This document shows, in pieces, positions 12,473 to 24,526 of a stretch of 64,000 bases of DNA (positions are counted from its first letter, which is position 1; the number at the start of each line of letters is the position of its first letter). Source of the stretch: Mesodorylaimus sp. YZB2_4 (lineage: Eukaryota; Nematoda; Enoplea; Dorylaimida; Dorylaimidae); assembly GCA_030248295.1 (NCBI GenBank), contig JASANH010000193.1, positions 558,001 to 622,000 of the forward strand, in the 5' to 3' direction. Both the position numbers and the translations under genes were made by a program. Under the pieces are notes generated by a model. That model was not told where the DNA came from. It was given only the letters and a program-made list of their open reading frames with translations, and searched no databases.

Positions 12473-15400
12473 TCACACGACTTCGAAATCAGCCAGTTCA
12501 ACCGGATAGTTTTCAGTCACCTGCACCGTACTGTTCTCCACCAACGAGTGACCCGCCTCGTCAGAGCTTTTCGCCGTATCTTCAGAGCCAGACGAATAAA
12601 ACTTCGTCCGATGCTTGATCAGGCGTTGCTCCATATCCAATCCCCACAGCTTTCCATTAGGAGTCACTAAAACCAATGGCAAATTCTCACCAGGCACGAG
12701 TCTTTCCTTCACAAACTTACCCGCTACAGACCGAAGTTTGTAAGAGAGAGGTTTCCAAAAATTGCCAACGGGATTGTCGCGCGAAATTCCATAGCGTTGA
12801 TACAATTCGAAGTCCTCCGATAGCGCCCACGCACAATCGCAACTGACGGCTAACGTCCGAGCTTTCATATCTTCAATCTGAAAACGAGTCATTCAGTGAG
12901 TGTGGTCGTTTCGACACAAAATCTCAGCAGCAATGCCAAAGGTATGTCATTTGTCCCCTTACCTCAGTCCATTTCTTTCCGATAGGTATATCACTCGTAA
13001 TACCCAACCGGACAAAAATCCGTCCCCCTCTCGTTAGTGCCCACACTGCCGCACCATCAGGCGTGCAATACACTTTCCTTACGACCACATTCCGCCTCTT
13101 AGAGCCACTTCTTCGACTTGCTCGACCTTCTACCTCCTTTTCTTCGCTAACGTCGTCATTCTCATCCAGCCGAACCCATGCTGATGGCAAGCCAGTTGAA
13201 TCCAACGGACTCACGCCCAAGCGAACGAAAACTCTCCCCGATTGATCGCAAGCCCAGACGGCATCCAAACTGCAGCTGATATGAGTGAATTTGACTGATC
13301 TTTCTTGACCTACTTCAAATTGTGTCATGTCCAGCATCTGCCACCTGGAACCCAATGGACACTGGGCGGGATCGATACCACATCGAACAAACAGCCTTCC
13401 CGAGTCGTCCAGTGTCCACACATATCCAAGCGCACCACATATGGCAACTACCTGCAACCACAAAAACGTTGCCAGGCACACAAAACTCACTATTGATCAG
13501 GTTACCTCACCTCAGAGTCCACGCAGGGCGCCACCAGGGATTGCAATCGCTTTGAGTCGGGCTGGTAGGCCATGAATTCGTTGTTCAGTCTGATCAGCCA
13601 TACGTAATCTAGAATATAACACGTTTTTTAAAATTGTAGTGGGTTTGGCCCCGTTGCGCCCCAGCTCCTCACGGGACTTCCACCAGTTTTTCCTATAGCT
13701 GACCAGGAGTCATGATATGACAAGCAAGGCCGTGAGGTGACCAGCTCTCACGACAACTTCCCTGTGTCTCCACTAGGAGCCACACGAGGGCATCCTCTGC
13801 CAGCACCAGCATGCCAGGACGATACTGGGCGAGAAGGGAGGGACCTATTTAACTGGTGTTCGCGAACCAGTTCCCTGATTCTCTACTCGTTCGGCATCCG
13901 CCACATGACGGTACAGGGTGAGTTGCCCAGAGTCAGGTGTGCAAGGCCAGCGACAGATTTACTACTTAAATCGCCGTCCTCAGCCGGAACAGAACTGCGG
14001 CCTCCACGTCATGTTGTTGGCCCAAGCATTAGCGTTCGTTCGGGATCGGGACTCGCTCAATCCCGACCGGGATCGGGATTTTGTAAAGAGAGCGCTTTTC
14101 ATTGGCTATAGATGACCTACAACCCACCCTGAGTAGCCAGCAAACTAAAAGCCACAGATTCCCTTTCCTTGGATAATTTTTAGTGCAGTATTTATCATTG
14201 CATTCAAAATCAGGCAAGCGAAGAATCAGTTACAAATTAGCAAACAAATCCCTTCCTTCCCCTCTATCAATTCGATCATCCGCCAAGGTCTCTATATTTC
14301 CCCTTCTGAAACATTTTGATGGCCATGACCATCTGAGCCAGTGTCAAGCAGAATGTCGCCAGCTTCTGCAGCAGGCCCACCATCTAATTATGGCAAATGC
14401 GGGCTTTAACTACATATATCCAACTCGTACATCGTACATCAGAAAAAGCAGGACTTGTGCATTTTATGGGAGTAGTTTCATCCGATCATGCCATTATCAC
14501 CCCTACAGCTCGTTTCCCAAACACCAGCCCCATTCCCTGTTGCAATAAAAACATTCTATCTCCACAATATTCAGTCCCAATCCCGACCACTTTTCATCAG
14601 GATCGGGTTCGGGAGGGGCAATCCCAACCGGGATCCCGAACGAACGCTACAAGCAATGCGGGATCCAGCGCCTTGACCAACTAAGCCACCGCGGCTCCAA
14701 AATGACAGTTACACTGACTGTTAAACCACACCAGGCGGGTCTACCCACTCACTCACCCCTGACAGAACACATATACAAACGTTTAATCCACGCGAGGGTC
14801 GAACAGCAGCTTGTACGTAAATGCCCATCAGTCCTAACCATCACTGTAAAGACTCACCCGTGGCTTCATCGAAAAGGCACGACGTCCATACCCTTCGAAA
14901 TTGAGCAACATTATCCCATTCCATCGGAATGACACGCGACCAGCGATGGCCCGTTACGCCACCTCTGCAATACCAAACGGACCGATCCACCGCTATGTGT
15001 ACGCCAACTGGTGTGACACAAACTGCATGAGGCAACGTCCGTCGTCTTACTGATTTCGATCCACTTAAACTCAGCGCAGAAGGCAAAGCAACCTGAAAGT
15101 AGTATAGCTCATAGCGGTCCCTGGCCTCTTTAGTAACTTTTACAATATCTACAACCATCCCAATCCAAACTTATCTCACCTGCCACCAACGACCAGTAGT
15201 CCCAATCGGATGCTTGTTATTCACGCCTCGACAAAACCAAAGTCTCCCTTCCGTATCGATCACCCACGCAGTCTCATCGTGAAGATGCAAGGCAATAATC
15301 TCACTCGGTCCATCTGGCCTAAAATAAAAATGACTGGAACATCTTCAACCAAAAACGACTCCTAATCAGCCAACTTACACGAAATCAATCCAATCCACTC

Positions 15401-18400
15401 CGATAGGACAGTCTGGCAATTTGACACCAATACGCACCACCAATCGCCCATCGTGTCTCAGACCCCAAATGACATCGTCCATACAAGACAACTGAACCAA
15501 TGGCCACTCGCAAGGAATATGAGCAATTTTATAACACGGACGATCTGGACGAAGGTGCATTTGAGCACAAACCTGAAAATCGTAAGTTTGACTCCATATT
15601 TTAAAAAATATTTCTTCCTCCACTTACCGATCCATCCGTTTTTAAGTACCAAGAACTCGTATTGGAAACAGCAATTTTCGTCGATACTTCTTTTCCAGCT
15701 TCGCACCACCTTGATCCCATCGGGGAATGTAAGCCGGGCCTCAACCGACCATACGCCACTTCGTCCAGTACGCGCCATACAATCCTCGCATTCGGCGATA
15801 CAGCAAGAGTGTCGGCTTTTTCTGGCAACGTCGACCACGCCTCCTCCTTTCCATCCATCGTCGATAGCAGATCACCATCAACCGCATTATTACGAGCATA
15901 CGAAAAATAACGGCATACTTGATCCACATCGACGAAGGCAAAATAATGAGCGCTGCCCGTAATATATACGATCGGCCGATCATGGGTCACTTGACACCAA
16001 ATATCGCGACCAGATACGCCCACCGATCCAAAAGATGAAAAATCACCTCCGCCAGAACCGTCATCGGGCGAAGCTAGTAATTCGGATGTTATCGTTCGAC
16101 GCCGAGCCGCTGATTGAACTGGTTCCGTCTCTTCGTTTATGGCAACTCGCGCTTCATTCAATAGCAACTGACGAAACGAAGTGGCCACCGTTGATGGCCG
16201 AATCTTTGAATCGGCCAATTTCCTAATCTCTGACGAATCGGCCGAGTGCAAACTTTCTTCTCCGATCGAATTCAATGACCCGTCTCTGTCTTTCACCGCA
16301 CATTCCATGATCGCTTCGACTTCGTTCTCCAGCGGTGTCGACGTTTGGCGAAGGAATGTCGAATCCAACATTTCTTCAAGTTGTTCGCGCGTGAAAGCAG
16401 GTGATTTCGGTGCAGTCGCAACACTATCGTCAAATGGATTAAACCGATTCTGTAAATACTTCTCTTCCGTTGGCGTGGTCAATCGGTTATCGACCACAAA
16501 TGTCCCCTTGTCCGTCACAGCGACAGACGTTAATTCTTCAGACGATACGCTTTTCGAGACACTTTCAGCAGACGTCTTATTCTCGCTCCTTTTCTTAGCC
16601 GGCTTACTTTCATTTCGAACTCTGCTCTTTGTCACTCGAACATGGGAAGACACTGCAGCCGATGAGCTGTCGGTCAATGACTGATCTTCCAGACACCAAG
16701 GCGGTAGCGAAGTCCCACCACCTCCAGATGCCAAGCTGACCGTGTCTGGAGTTGATGCCTGACTCGACGTCGCACCAATCATACTCGATTGCATCATGCC
16801 ATCAAATTCTTCCATACTAACACCCAAGCCAACTTTACCGTCCACGGTCGAAGCACGCAGTTTGTTTAAAAAAATTTGAAAATTTGGCGCTGACGAATCC
16901 ATATCTTTGACCGAAAAAACGTCCGCACTTTTGCTGACAAGTTCTGACGAGCTAGTTTTCAACTTTTGAAAAAATCCTTTCACGCTAGCAGCAGCTGTAA
17001 TATTCATCGAGTCTTCGAGCGAAAGCTTCTTCGATCGTTTTTCCTCTATCGACGATGTGAGAAACCACGGATCGGCGGAAGTTCCACTGACTCGCAGAAG
17101 TAGCGGTGACGCCTCCTGGACGAATAACACAAATATCTCGTTCGTACTTGAGCAAACGGCAACATTTGTAATTGACACTTGGAACTGCGCCCATCCGACC
17201 AATTGGCGCTGTCGAACGTCGACCAAGAATAAATGGCAATCGTCATGGGTAACCAAAACATTTATTGATTGTTCCCCATCCTTCTTTACGTTCGCCAGTC
17301 GATACAAGAATCCGAATCCAAGCGCTGATGGAGATGGCTTCGCCGTCGGAGGACTGCCCCCTTGCAAATCCAATGGAACAGGCAAAGATGCGCTGGTTGA
17401 TGTTGATTGTAAATAATCTTGAGTTTCCATAATTTTTAATTCTTCATCTTCTGATTCAGATGCATTCTTTACAGATTCAGTCAGATTAATTCGCCAAAGA
17501 CGGCATCCAGGACGCGATACGTACAGTCGTGGACGAAGGTAAGACCCTTGATCGTCATCGTGCACAAAGGCAACACCACAATGGAGATGAGTGCTGAAAA
17601 AGCAACGTCAGGTCCAAGTAAAAGATCAAAGGGACGCCTTACCTTTTCTTATTCTGGTGACCGATAGATTTCACCCGACAATCGTCCGCAATATCAACTA
17701 TAAATGAATGGCTTGCCGTAGACGCCGCTAGAAAATTGCCCCAATATGCCAGTTGAGATATACCACAATGATCGGAGTCACAATACACAAAACTGGAGTC
17801 GTAAACGTTCTGAAAAGCAAAACCTTACATTCTGATTAAACTAGGTATGTTTCATGCAGATTGAATTGCCATTTCATCAAAAACCAAAATCTATCGACCA
17901 GTCATTTCAGGAAGGACCGTTCTTACATTCTCAAAATCGACTAGCGTCATCATGATCAAGCCAGACGCATCGCCTGTGAACAGTTTTCTTCCATCTGCTG
18001 ACCATTCAATGCAGGTGATCTTGGATCGATGAACGTCCGCTATGACCTTCTCCGATAGCTAAAAAATATGCCAACACAGTTTATGTACTAGAGCAGCAAA
18101 ACACAGTCAGATTACCTTTCGAGATTTCCCCTCGGCACTTGATGGAAGCTGAACAGCAACAAAAAGGCCAGTTTCTAGACCGACTCCCAGCTGTGCATAT
18201 TCCCCATTATGCGATAGTTTCAAGCATTCGATTTTATTCTACAAAAAAGTACAGTAGGCCTACGTTAGCTTTCTGAATCAGAGGAAGCTGAACTAATGTA
18301 GGCCTCGGATCACAGGAAAACTTACAAAACTTTTCAGCACAGGCAAGAAACAAATAAATAAACTCACTCTTCCTTTCACAGTAAACATTTTCCGCTGTCG

Positions 18401-18700
18401 TCGATTGAAAATGTAAATGTTTCCAACATTTGTGCCGATTGCGATTTGTACATCGTCCGCATCCAAGCACGTGGGTACGACGCGTTCATTCGTAAAACCT
18501 TTGTCCAAATTGAATGCCTTTGTCGGTATTTGATCAGTCAAGCCCATGCACAAATCACAAAAATCAAATCGAGGAGGCCAGCCCGAATCAGGTCTCTCGC
18601 CCTCGTCCATTGTAAGTTTCAGTTGCGTTCTATTTTCGGAACTTCCTTCCACGTCAGCAGAAGATGCAGACGTTCCGGAAAAAAAACGGGTCAATCGCAT
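12473..18700 (-). CDS. tecpr2: TECPR2 homologue (WD40 plus tectonin beta-propeller)
   Basis: Eleven exons on the minus strand: 18700-18368, 18238-18116, 18058-17927, 17809-17643, 17593-15628, 15572-15379, 15318-15180, 15092-14858, 13608-13511, 13451-12963, 12877-12473. All phases agree and the total is 1426 residues, close to human TECPR2 as recalled (about 1411). The N-terminal third is a WD40 propeller (AIGTNVGNIYIFNR, CIEWSADGRKLFTGD). The middle is long, Ser/Thr rich and probably disordered, mostly in one 2-kb exon. The C-terminal part has repeated tectonin blades such as GYVWTLDDSGRLFVRCG and AVWALTRGGRIFVRLG. The last residues are ADFEVV, a possible LC3-interacting motif at the extreme C-terminus. 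TECPR2 links autophagy receptors with COPII-dependent ER export. The intron between exons 8 and 9 carries a SINE-B with a nested element. Confidence 0.88.
13640..14700 (-). repeat. SINE-B copy interrupted by a nested inverted-repeat element
   Basis: Two blocks, 13640-14028 and 14651-14700, match the SINE-B copy at 54255-54833. Read on the minus strand the head is GGAGCCGCGGTGGCTTAGTT, a tRNA-like box A, and the body includes CTCGCCCAGTATCGTC and GATGCCCTCGTGTGG. The two blocks are separated by the element at 14029-14650. The whole lies in a TECPR2 intron. Confidence 0.75.
14029..14650. mobile_element. non-autonomous terminal-inverted-repeat element (MITE-like)
   Basis: The left end TTAGCGTTCGTTCGGGATC is mirrored at the right end, where the reverse complement reads GTAGCGTTCGTTCGGGATC. 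AAGCA flanks both ends (14024-14028 and 14651-14655), a 5-bp target-site duplication. Length is about 622 bases with no transposase frame. TCCCGACC/GGGATCGG sub-repeats lie inside both termini. A fragment rich in similar TCCCGATCCCGA motifs occurs at 53590-53990. Confidence 0.75.
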
Positions 18701-18947
18701 TTACAGACGAGCTGGGTTCGCAATCGACCTCCATTTCTCGTTCTCGTTTATGACTTCGAATTTCAACGATACAGTAAGATTGCACACAACAACAGCGACG
18801 CTTAGGTTACGCTGCGCATGACAATTAAGCGGGAATTCAAATTGTCATCAGTTGATCTCTGATCGTGGGAAGGAAGTAGCTCATTTTTTGAGAACCTTAA
18901 CACAAAACAAGCGAGCGCATTCGACAAATTTTAGTAAGCTTTCCAGT

Positions 18948-20581
18948 TCAATACGATCCGAACGATTCACCAGTTCCAGTGGATTTCATCGTGTCCTGCT
19001 GCGCTTCTTGCTGCTGCATGTCGTGGAATTGCTGTACGCCAAGTTTCTTCAAGACGGCCACGTTTCGAGCTCTGGGAGGAACGACACGTTGAACGATGGA
19101 AGCTGGTACGTTGGCGATTTCTGTGAAAAAGAGGCAAAGTGGATCTTTTGGCTTGGGCGAGCAAGCTAGCACTTACCCTCTTCCCTGAAATTGTAGAGGA
19201 AAGCATCAAGGCGCTTGTCTTTCAAACGACGTAACGGATCGTAGTATGGATCAGCACAAACCTCGATAGCGGAGGGTCTACAGTAAGAACAATGGCATCG
19301 AAGTAGTTCCGACTGTCTGGTGACCACAACGAAGATGACTTACCTCCGCGAGGGTTTGAACTGCAACATCTTCTTGATTAGTGCTATGACATTTGCTGAC
19401 AAGGAGGGTTTGAAGCGGGCGAGATACTACAGAGATGAAGTTGTACGAACAGCATTGATCGTTTGCTTTATCAAAGCCTACTTGATCAATGGCGCACGGG
19501 CGTCGTGCTGGTGGGATATCCTTGTCTTTCAGCAACGGTTGCATTTCGCAGATTTCCTCCGCGGTTGGATCGCCCAAGAGTTCGCATATGATTGCGAAAT
19601 GCTTGGTGCGGTATTGGTCGCGAAACAGGCGTTCATTGACAACGCACTCAGACAGAATGCATCCGGCGGCCCAAATATCTGAAGGAAGCAAATCTTGAAT
19701 ATGAATACAATAAAATCAAAAACATTTCTTACCAATTTTTTCGTCGTAATCCTGATTTCCCAGTTCCAACTCTGGTGCTCGGTATGGTTTCGACACAACG
19801 TCCGTATTCATGGCTTCTCCACGAACCAATCGCGTCGCACTGCAAGGTTCTCCATTCTTACTGTATACAGCCCCTATATCAAAACATATGCATGTACTTA
19901 CCTCCCAAAATCGCAGAGCTTCAAAATTTTTTTCTTCGTAATGAGAAAATTCGACGGTTTTACATCTCGATGGAGAATGCCCAACGAATGAATGTAGTGA
20001 AGAGCTCGAAACATTTGGTACGTGAATAGCTGAAAAAATGCATGAAGTGCAATCACCTACATAAAGAAGGTACTGCCTACCATGGCATTCCTGGCCAGCA
20101 TAGGTTTGTGTCTTCTTCGGCAATTGTCCAAGATATCTTTCAGAGACTCTTTTGAATATTCTAAGACGAGACATAGGTCCGTGATCGGCTACAATGAACT
20201 AGAAAATAAATTTGGAAGGAATATATATAGCTACAATAAAACTCACTGGATCGGAGTTCTTTCGTACTTCTCGAAAATGACCCAGAAGTCGGGTGACGTT
20301 TGTGTGAGAAAGCTCCAGATTGAAGTTCAATTCTATCTAAAGGCCAACAATTGTTTTTATGTCCTGTTTCAAGAACTCCAAACCCCTACCTCCGAACCGC
20401 TGTCCAATGGCAATCTTTTTATGGCGACAAGCTTACTGGTCTCTTTATCCTTGGCTTGATAAACTTCTCCGAATGTTCCCTGGCCGATTCGCTTCAGGAT
20501 TCGATACCGTCTTGGATCATTGGAGTGTCGCCTCTGCGAAGTCGATCTGAGGCCGAATAAGCGAAGGAAGAATCTCTTCAT
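18948..20581 (-). CDS. divergent GSK3-family protein kinase
   Basis: Nine exons on the minus strand: 20581-20390, 20336-20247, 20188-20081, 20029-19902, 19839-19733, 19678-19482, 19426-19344, 19277-19177, 19120-18948; 392 residues. Core kinase motifs are intact: [41 protein letters not shown]. The block after [12 protein letters not shown], parallels SAKQLVRGE of GSK3, and [12 protein letters not shown] parallels LGTPTREQIREM, so this is GSK3 rather than CDK. By alignment from memory, GSK3-beta Arg96 is Ile, Lys205 is Thr and activating Tyr216 is Asp, while Arg180 remains. The pocket for pre-phosphorylated substrate should therefore be weak and the loop cannot be Tyr-phosphorylated at that place. 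Nematodes have divergent germline GSK3-like kinases; an equivalent is plausible. The acceptor of exon 5 was chosen (19839) to keep the loop at family length. Confidence 0.83.
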
Positions 20582-22530
20582 GGCTTTTCGTACGACCTCA
20601 GGCTGGCCCTACACGTCTCAAACTAATACATGGTCTGCAATTTTACAGTGTACACATACGATCGTAGTGTAAAGCAGAGATAGGTGGGGCAGAGATAGGT
20701 GAGGGCGGACAGGATCACTTCCCTTGCTTTTCGGACTCATCTCCGTTGGTGCTTTCGAATAAAGTGCTACATCCGCAGACGCCAAGAACAAAGTGCTGCA
20801 AGGTATAAGACTGACACATCACCTCGCATGATTAGCTCTCAGCTATGACGTACAAAGTGATTCACTGCGCACCTGTAAAAAGCTACACGTGATATTCGTG
20901 TACTTACTTTTTTGCTTAGCTGACACAAAATGGAAATGGAAACACTGATGACGACGTTTCGCAAAATGGCACTAGCGTTTTTGTTCCCATCTGGGCTCCG
21001 CCATATTTCAGCCCTGTTTTGCAATTTAGGTTACGCGGACGAGTTCAAAATCAACATCAATTTACGATGATGACTAAATCATATGGCTAGCCAAGTGCAC
21101 AGTTCAAAAACTGATATTTCCTTTATGCATGTTTTTATGATGATGGCAGTTTCGAGCTTTGGTTTTTCTTAGAGTCCATAAAGTTTTAGTTTACCGCAAC
21201 TGTTCTTGTTTTTGATTTATTTTAATTTTCTCGCCACTTTCGAAAAAAAGGCAGACTCGCATTGAAGACAAAATGGAGAGGGGAGTTTTTGTTTCACAAG
21301 TCAGACACTTTTCATTGGACGCAGCTTAGCAGCTCAGCTGGGACTGAAAATAATAGCAGCCAAGTTGCAATCAAGAGATTACAGTGATCAGGCGCATGAA
21401 CACAGCCCATATTTTAGGTTGAACAGAAAATAATACCCTCGAGGTTTCATTCTCGTTGCGTGGATGCCATTGAGACGCCTAAAATGGGTGCCGCTGATAT
21501 CACATGTACACATAATCATTAATCAAGGCCTCACCATGGTAGCCCCTCGAACACTTGTAAATCGTTCTCATCCGCGAGCCCCTGACGATTCGGACGAGTC
21601 CGTAGTCAATTTCTCTTCGGCCTGCAATCCTTCTCTAACGCACAGACACACCATTTCCATTAGGGCAATCGATGCAGACAAGACATATCGGTGCGTGTTA
21701 AGGGTGCTGAAATGGGAGAGCTTGACGGATGTAACTTGTATCTTTGGACTTGTCAACAGTGTCTTCCAAGTTTGCTATAGTTCACAAGCGAGGGTGGGTT
21801 TCTTTGGTTTCCTTTCAGCTAACACGGCTGTCTGTCTGAAACAGAGGCGGCGTAGAATGCGAATGAGAAATTTCTTTTGGGCCTAGTCATCAGGTGTGTT
21901 TATCTGCGTAGAAAAGGCGTAGGCCCGGGGAAGCTAATGATGGAAGCTAACTAAGTGAGTGAACTACTACCGAGACCAGCCTTACGTCTTGTCTTGCAAA
22001 TCGTTGCCTACCAGTTCCTCAACTGTGGCTCTTGTCTGCATAAGTATGGGTTTGGTGAGTGGCGTCTAATAAGTCGCGCTTCTAACTTACCGCGGCGAGA
22101 AAGCCTACTGCCCCGGCGACGGACGACAGCGATTGCTGACCGTGCGCAGTCAGACCTGGAGCATCGTCGAAACGCGCCTGTTTTCTCGATTTACGGGTGT
22201 CGTCGACGTTTATGTTGTAAGTAAGCCAGTATACTCTTTCAGATACATCTTCCTATTCTCACTCTGACGCGCCGAGATTCTACCAGCCGAGTAAAAAGCT
22301 TCGAGCTTTCTTTTCGCCGCCTTCATACCCGTCCTCGACTTTGAAAGGCGCAAGCTCGAACGACAAGGAGCCGAGGCAAACTTCGTCCTCCCGTTTATCA
22401 TTTCGCCCCTGTCATTGCAGTTCCCACGAGACCAAACGAGACTCATCCGTTTTGCGCACGCCTTTTGGAAAGCCCCGAGGGAGCCGAGGGAAACCAATCC
22501 GTGCCTCGCCCCCTCCTCGTCACTGCCTAG
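20582..22530. other. spacer between the kinase and the four-repeat gene
   Basis: No gene supported. 21950-22220 is GC-richer, contains GTAAGTAAG near 22215 and could be a 5' untranslated exon of a neighbour, but nothing confirms it. Confidence 0.35.
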
Positions 22531-22536
22531 TATATA
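22531..22536 (+). promoter_or_regulatory. possible TATA box of the four-repeat gene
   Basis: TATATA stands 34 bases before the ATG at 22565. If used, transcription would begin close to that codon and translation would more likely start at 22571, 22589 or 22601. Confidence 0.35.
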
Positions 22537-22564
22537 GGAGAGGCAAAATATTCCTGCCGCCAGT

Positions 22565-24526
22565 ATGGCTATGCCCGCCACCATCTGGATGTCTCGTTCA
22601 ATGAGCACCACCTTCACCTTACCGTACGCCGACGAGGGCGCCGTTAGGCTCTTCTGCGTCACCTTCCGGCCCCATGATAAAATCCTCCTATTCCCACCCT
22701 CACTTCAAACGGCCAAGATATTGAGGAGTGCCGTGGAGACTAACTGGGGACTGGACTCGCACGAGACGGCGCCCGATTGCTACACCCTCAATTTAACTGG
22801 ATCGCCCTTTCTCAAACACGCCCGCCGAGAAAATGCCATCATGGTCAAGTACCTATGCTGCGCCATTCTAGACAAGTTAAAGGAAAATGGATGGGACTTG
22901 CTTGTGTGCGCCGACTTGTCCTGCAAAACGGACTTGACCGCCTGGTATTTCGCCAGGTCGGGTCCCAAATCCACTGCATCCCTCACACAGCCCCAGGCGC
23001 AGCGACTCTTGGAAGACGACGCTTCCGATTCGGGCTCCTACACTGGATCTCTTTCCGGTGCTGGCGAAAGACGAACTTCGACCGCGTCAGACATCACCAC
23101 ACCCTCACTAGTATGTCTCAGTTTGAGCAAGACGAGGAAATTGCAACTGATCAACGCCCCTCCTATTTTGCAACGCGTCTTGAAGAACGTCGTACAAAGC
23201 ACCTATGCTCCGGGTTTGAACTGCGAAAATCAGAGGGGCAAGCACTACGAAGTAAAAATGAACGGATCTCCATGGGAGACCACCAATCGCGAACAATTGA
23301 CTGCCGCTTGTCGAATGCTTTCTTCCATTTTCGCTGAATTTAATGAACGCGGTTATCGATTTTATGGTCTTGTCAATTTTAAAGAAACGGCCGATTCTGT
23401 ATTTTTCGAATACGATTCTTCACCCGCCCCAAAGCGGAGCGTCGCCAGCTACGCTAGCGAACTGGATGCCTCCAGTCCGACTGGGATTAGCGGACGCTTC
23501 ATGATGGTCATTATGGATGCTAGTAATCTTTTGAGGTTGGTCGGTGTGGAGCGATCGACGGCCGAAGCTGTGGAGGAAGCCATCAATAGGTACTGGGACG
23601 GGGGCCTGCTGGGAAAACCATACATTGTCGACGAGTCAGAAATCAGGGCTTCGGCCAATGGTCGAAACACGAACGACGATGACGTCAAGCTGCAGTATTC
23701 TCATCACTTGGAAGGCATAACTGTCGAGTTTACCATGAAGGGCTCGCCGTGGCTGGCTAGGTTATCGAAAATCGGGAAGACTAGACAGTTTGTGGCTCGA
23801 CTACTGGATGTGCTGTTGGGCGAGGGTTGGACGGTGGTAACGGGTTTGGATATATCTCGAGGGCTGAACAGTAAGAGTGCCCTTCTATTCGAATCGTGCG
23901 CACCTACTCCAGGATTGAGGCACGCTTGTATTAGTCCACTAGGAAAGCAGAGTTTGCAGCTGGTCAATGGGCCAGCCTCGTTGCGACGGTTGATTCAAGG
24001 CGAGTTTCAAAGAATTATAACAGCTGAAAAGACCATCAACGACGGCACTGGCGATTTTGGTTTCCTCGACGCCACATTTGAGGCCAAGTTGAACGGTTTT
24101 CACTGGGACCCTCATCCGGAGAAAGATGCCACGGAGTATGTGTACACACGAAAACACATGGGCGCCCTGTTGCAAAGACTAATGGATGCTGGATGGAGAG
24201 TTGTGGTGAGCGCGGACTGTGGCCATCATCAGGAAGACACGGACGTGGGCGAGGGAATCCACAGCTGGTTTCTCATATTCGCAGGAAATGTTACCGATGC
24301 GTTTTACGTGTCGCCTCCTTCTTCATCCCCAATTGACCGCGATCGGGGGCAAAGTGGTGCGTTGGGAGGCGCAGACGCTGCGTACAGCATGATGAACGTT
24401 AGCTCCAGAATGGGCCGCAGAGCTTCCGCATTTGCGACTACAGCAGCCGCTATCGACGCCCAGCGAAGACACACCATCGCCCCCAAGTCATTCGGTTCTC
24501 CGTTAACAAGAAGGCAGCGACGCTGA
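22565..24526 (+). CDS. intronless protein with four copies of an unrecognised ~120-160 residue repeat
   Basis: One uninterrupted frame of 653 codons, in a region where most other genes are split. I do not recognise the family. Four repeats are visible, marked by a G-S-P-[FW]-type turn at residues 79 (TGSPF), 233 (NGSPW), 393 (KGSPW) and about 510 (NGFHW). Each is followed after some 25-45 residues by an L..L...GW/Y..... strand-like motif (ENGWDLLVCADLS, ERGYRFYGLVNF, GEGWTVVTGLDIS, DAGWRVVVSADC) and then a hydrophobic FF/WF-type strand (LTAWYFAR, SVFFEY, ALLFES, SWFLIF). A preceding L.L.N.P..L helix start recurs (LQLINAPPIL, LQLVNGPASL). No signal peptide, membrane segment or catalytic motif stands out; the C-terminus is Ser/Ala/Arg rich. 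Absence of introns could mean an old retrocopy that stayed functional. In-frame ATGs at 22571, 22589 and 22601 are alternative starts. Confidence 0.8.
   Translation: MAMPATIWMSRSMSTTFTLPYADEGAVRLFCVTFRPHDKILLFPPSLQTAKILRSAVETNWGLDSHETAPDCYTLNLTGSPFLKHARRENAIMVKYLCCAILDKLKENGWDLLVCADLSCKTDLTAWYFARSGPKSTASLTQPQAQRLLEDDASDSGSYTGSLSGAGERRTSTASDITTPSLVCLSLSKTRKLQLINAPPILQRVLKNVVQSTYAPGLNCENQRGKHYEVKMNGSPWETTNREQLTAACRMLSSIFAEFNERGYRFYGLVNFKETADSVFFEYDSSPAPKRSVASYASELDASSPTGISGRFMMVIMDASNLLRLVGVERSTAEAVEEAINRYWDGGLLGKPYIVDESEIRASANGRNTNDDDVKLQYSHHLEGITVEFTMKGSPWLARLSKIGKTRQFVARLLDVLLGEGWTVVTGLDISRGLNSKSALLFESCAPTPGLRHACISPLGKQSLQLVNGPASLRRLIQGEFQRIITAEKTINDGTGDFGFLDATFEAKLNGFHWDPHPEKDATEYVYTRKHMGALLQRLMDAGWRVVVSADCGHHQEDTDVGEGIHSWFLIFAGNVTDAFYVSPPSSSPIDRDRGQSGALGGADAAYSMMNVSSRMGRRASAFATTAAAIDAQRRHTIAPKSFGSPLTRRQRR

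Noticed and set aside
19840-19862. Longer version of GSK3-like exon 5 using the TATACAG acceptor
   Set aside because: It is in frame but inserts seven residues into the DFG-to-LVRGE segment; the CTTGCAG acceptor restores the exact family length.
22210-22662. Minus-strand open frame opposite the four-repeat gene start
   Set aside because: No family likeness or splice context, and it covers the presumed promoter of the plus-strand gene.
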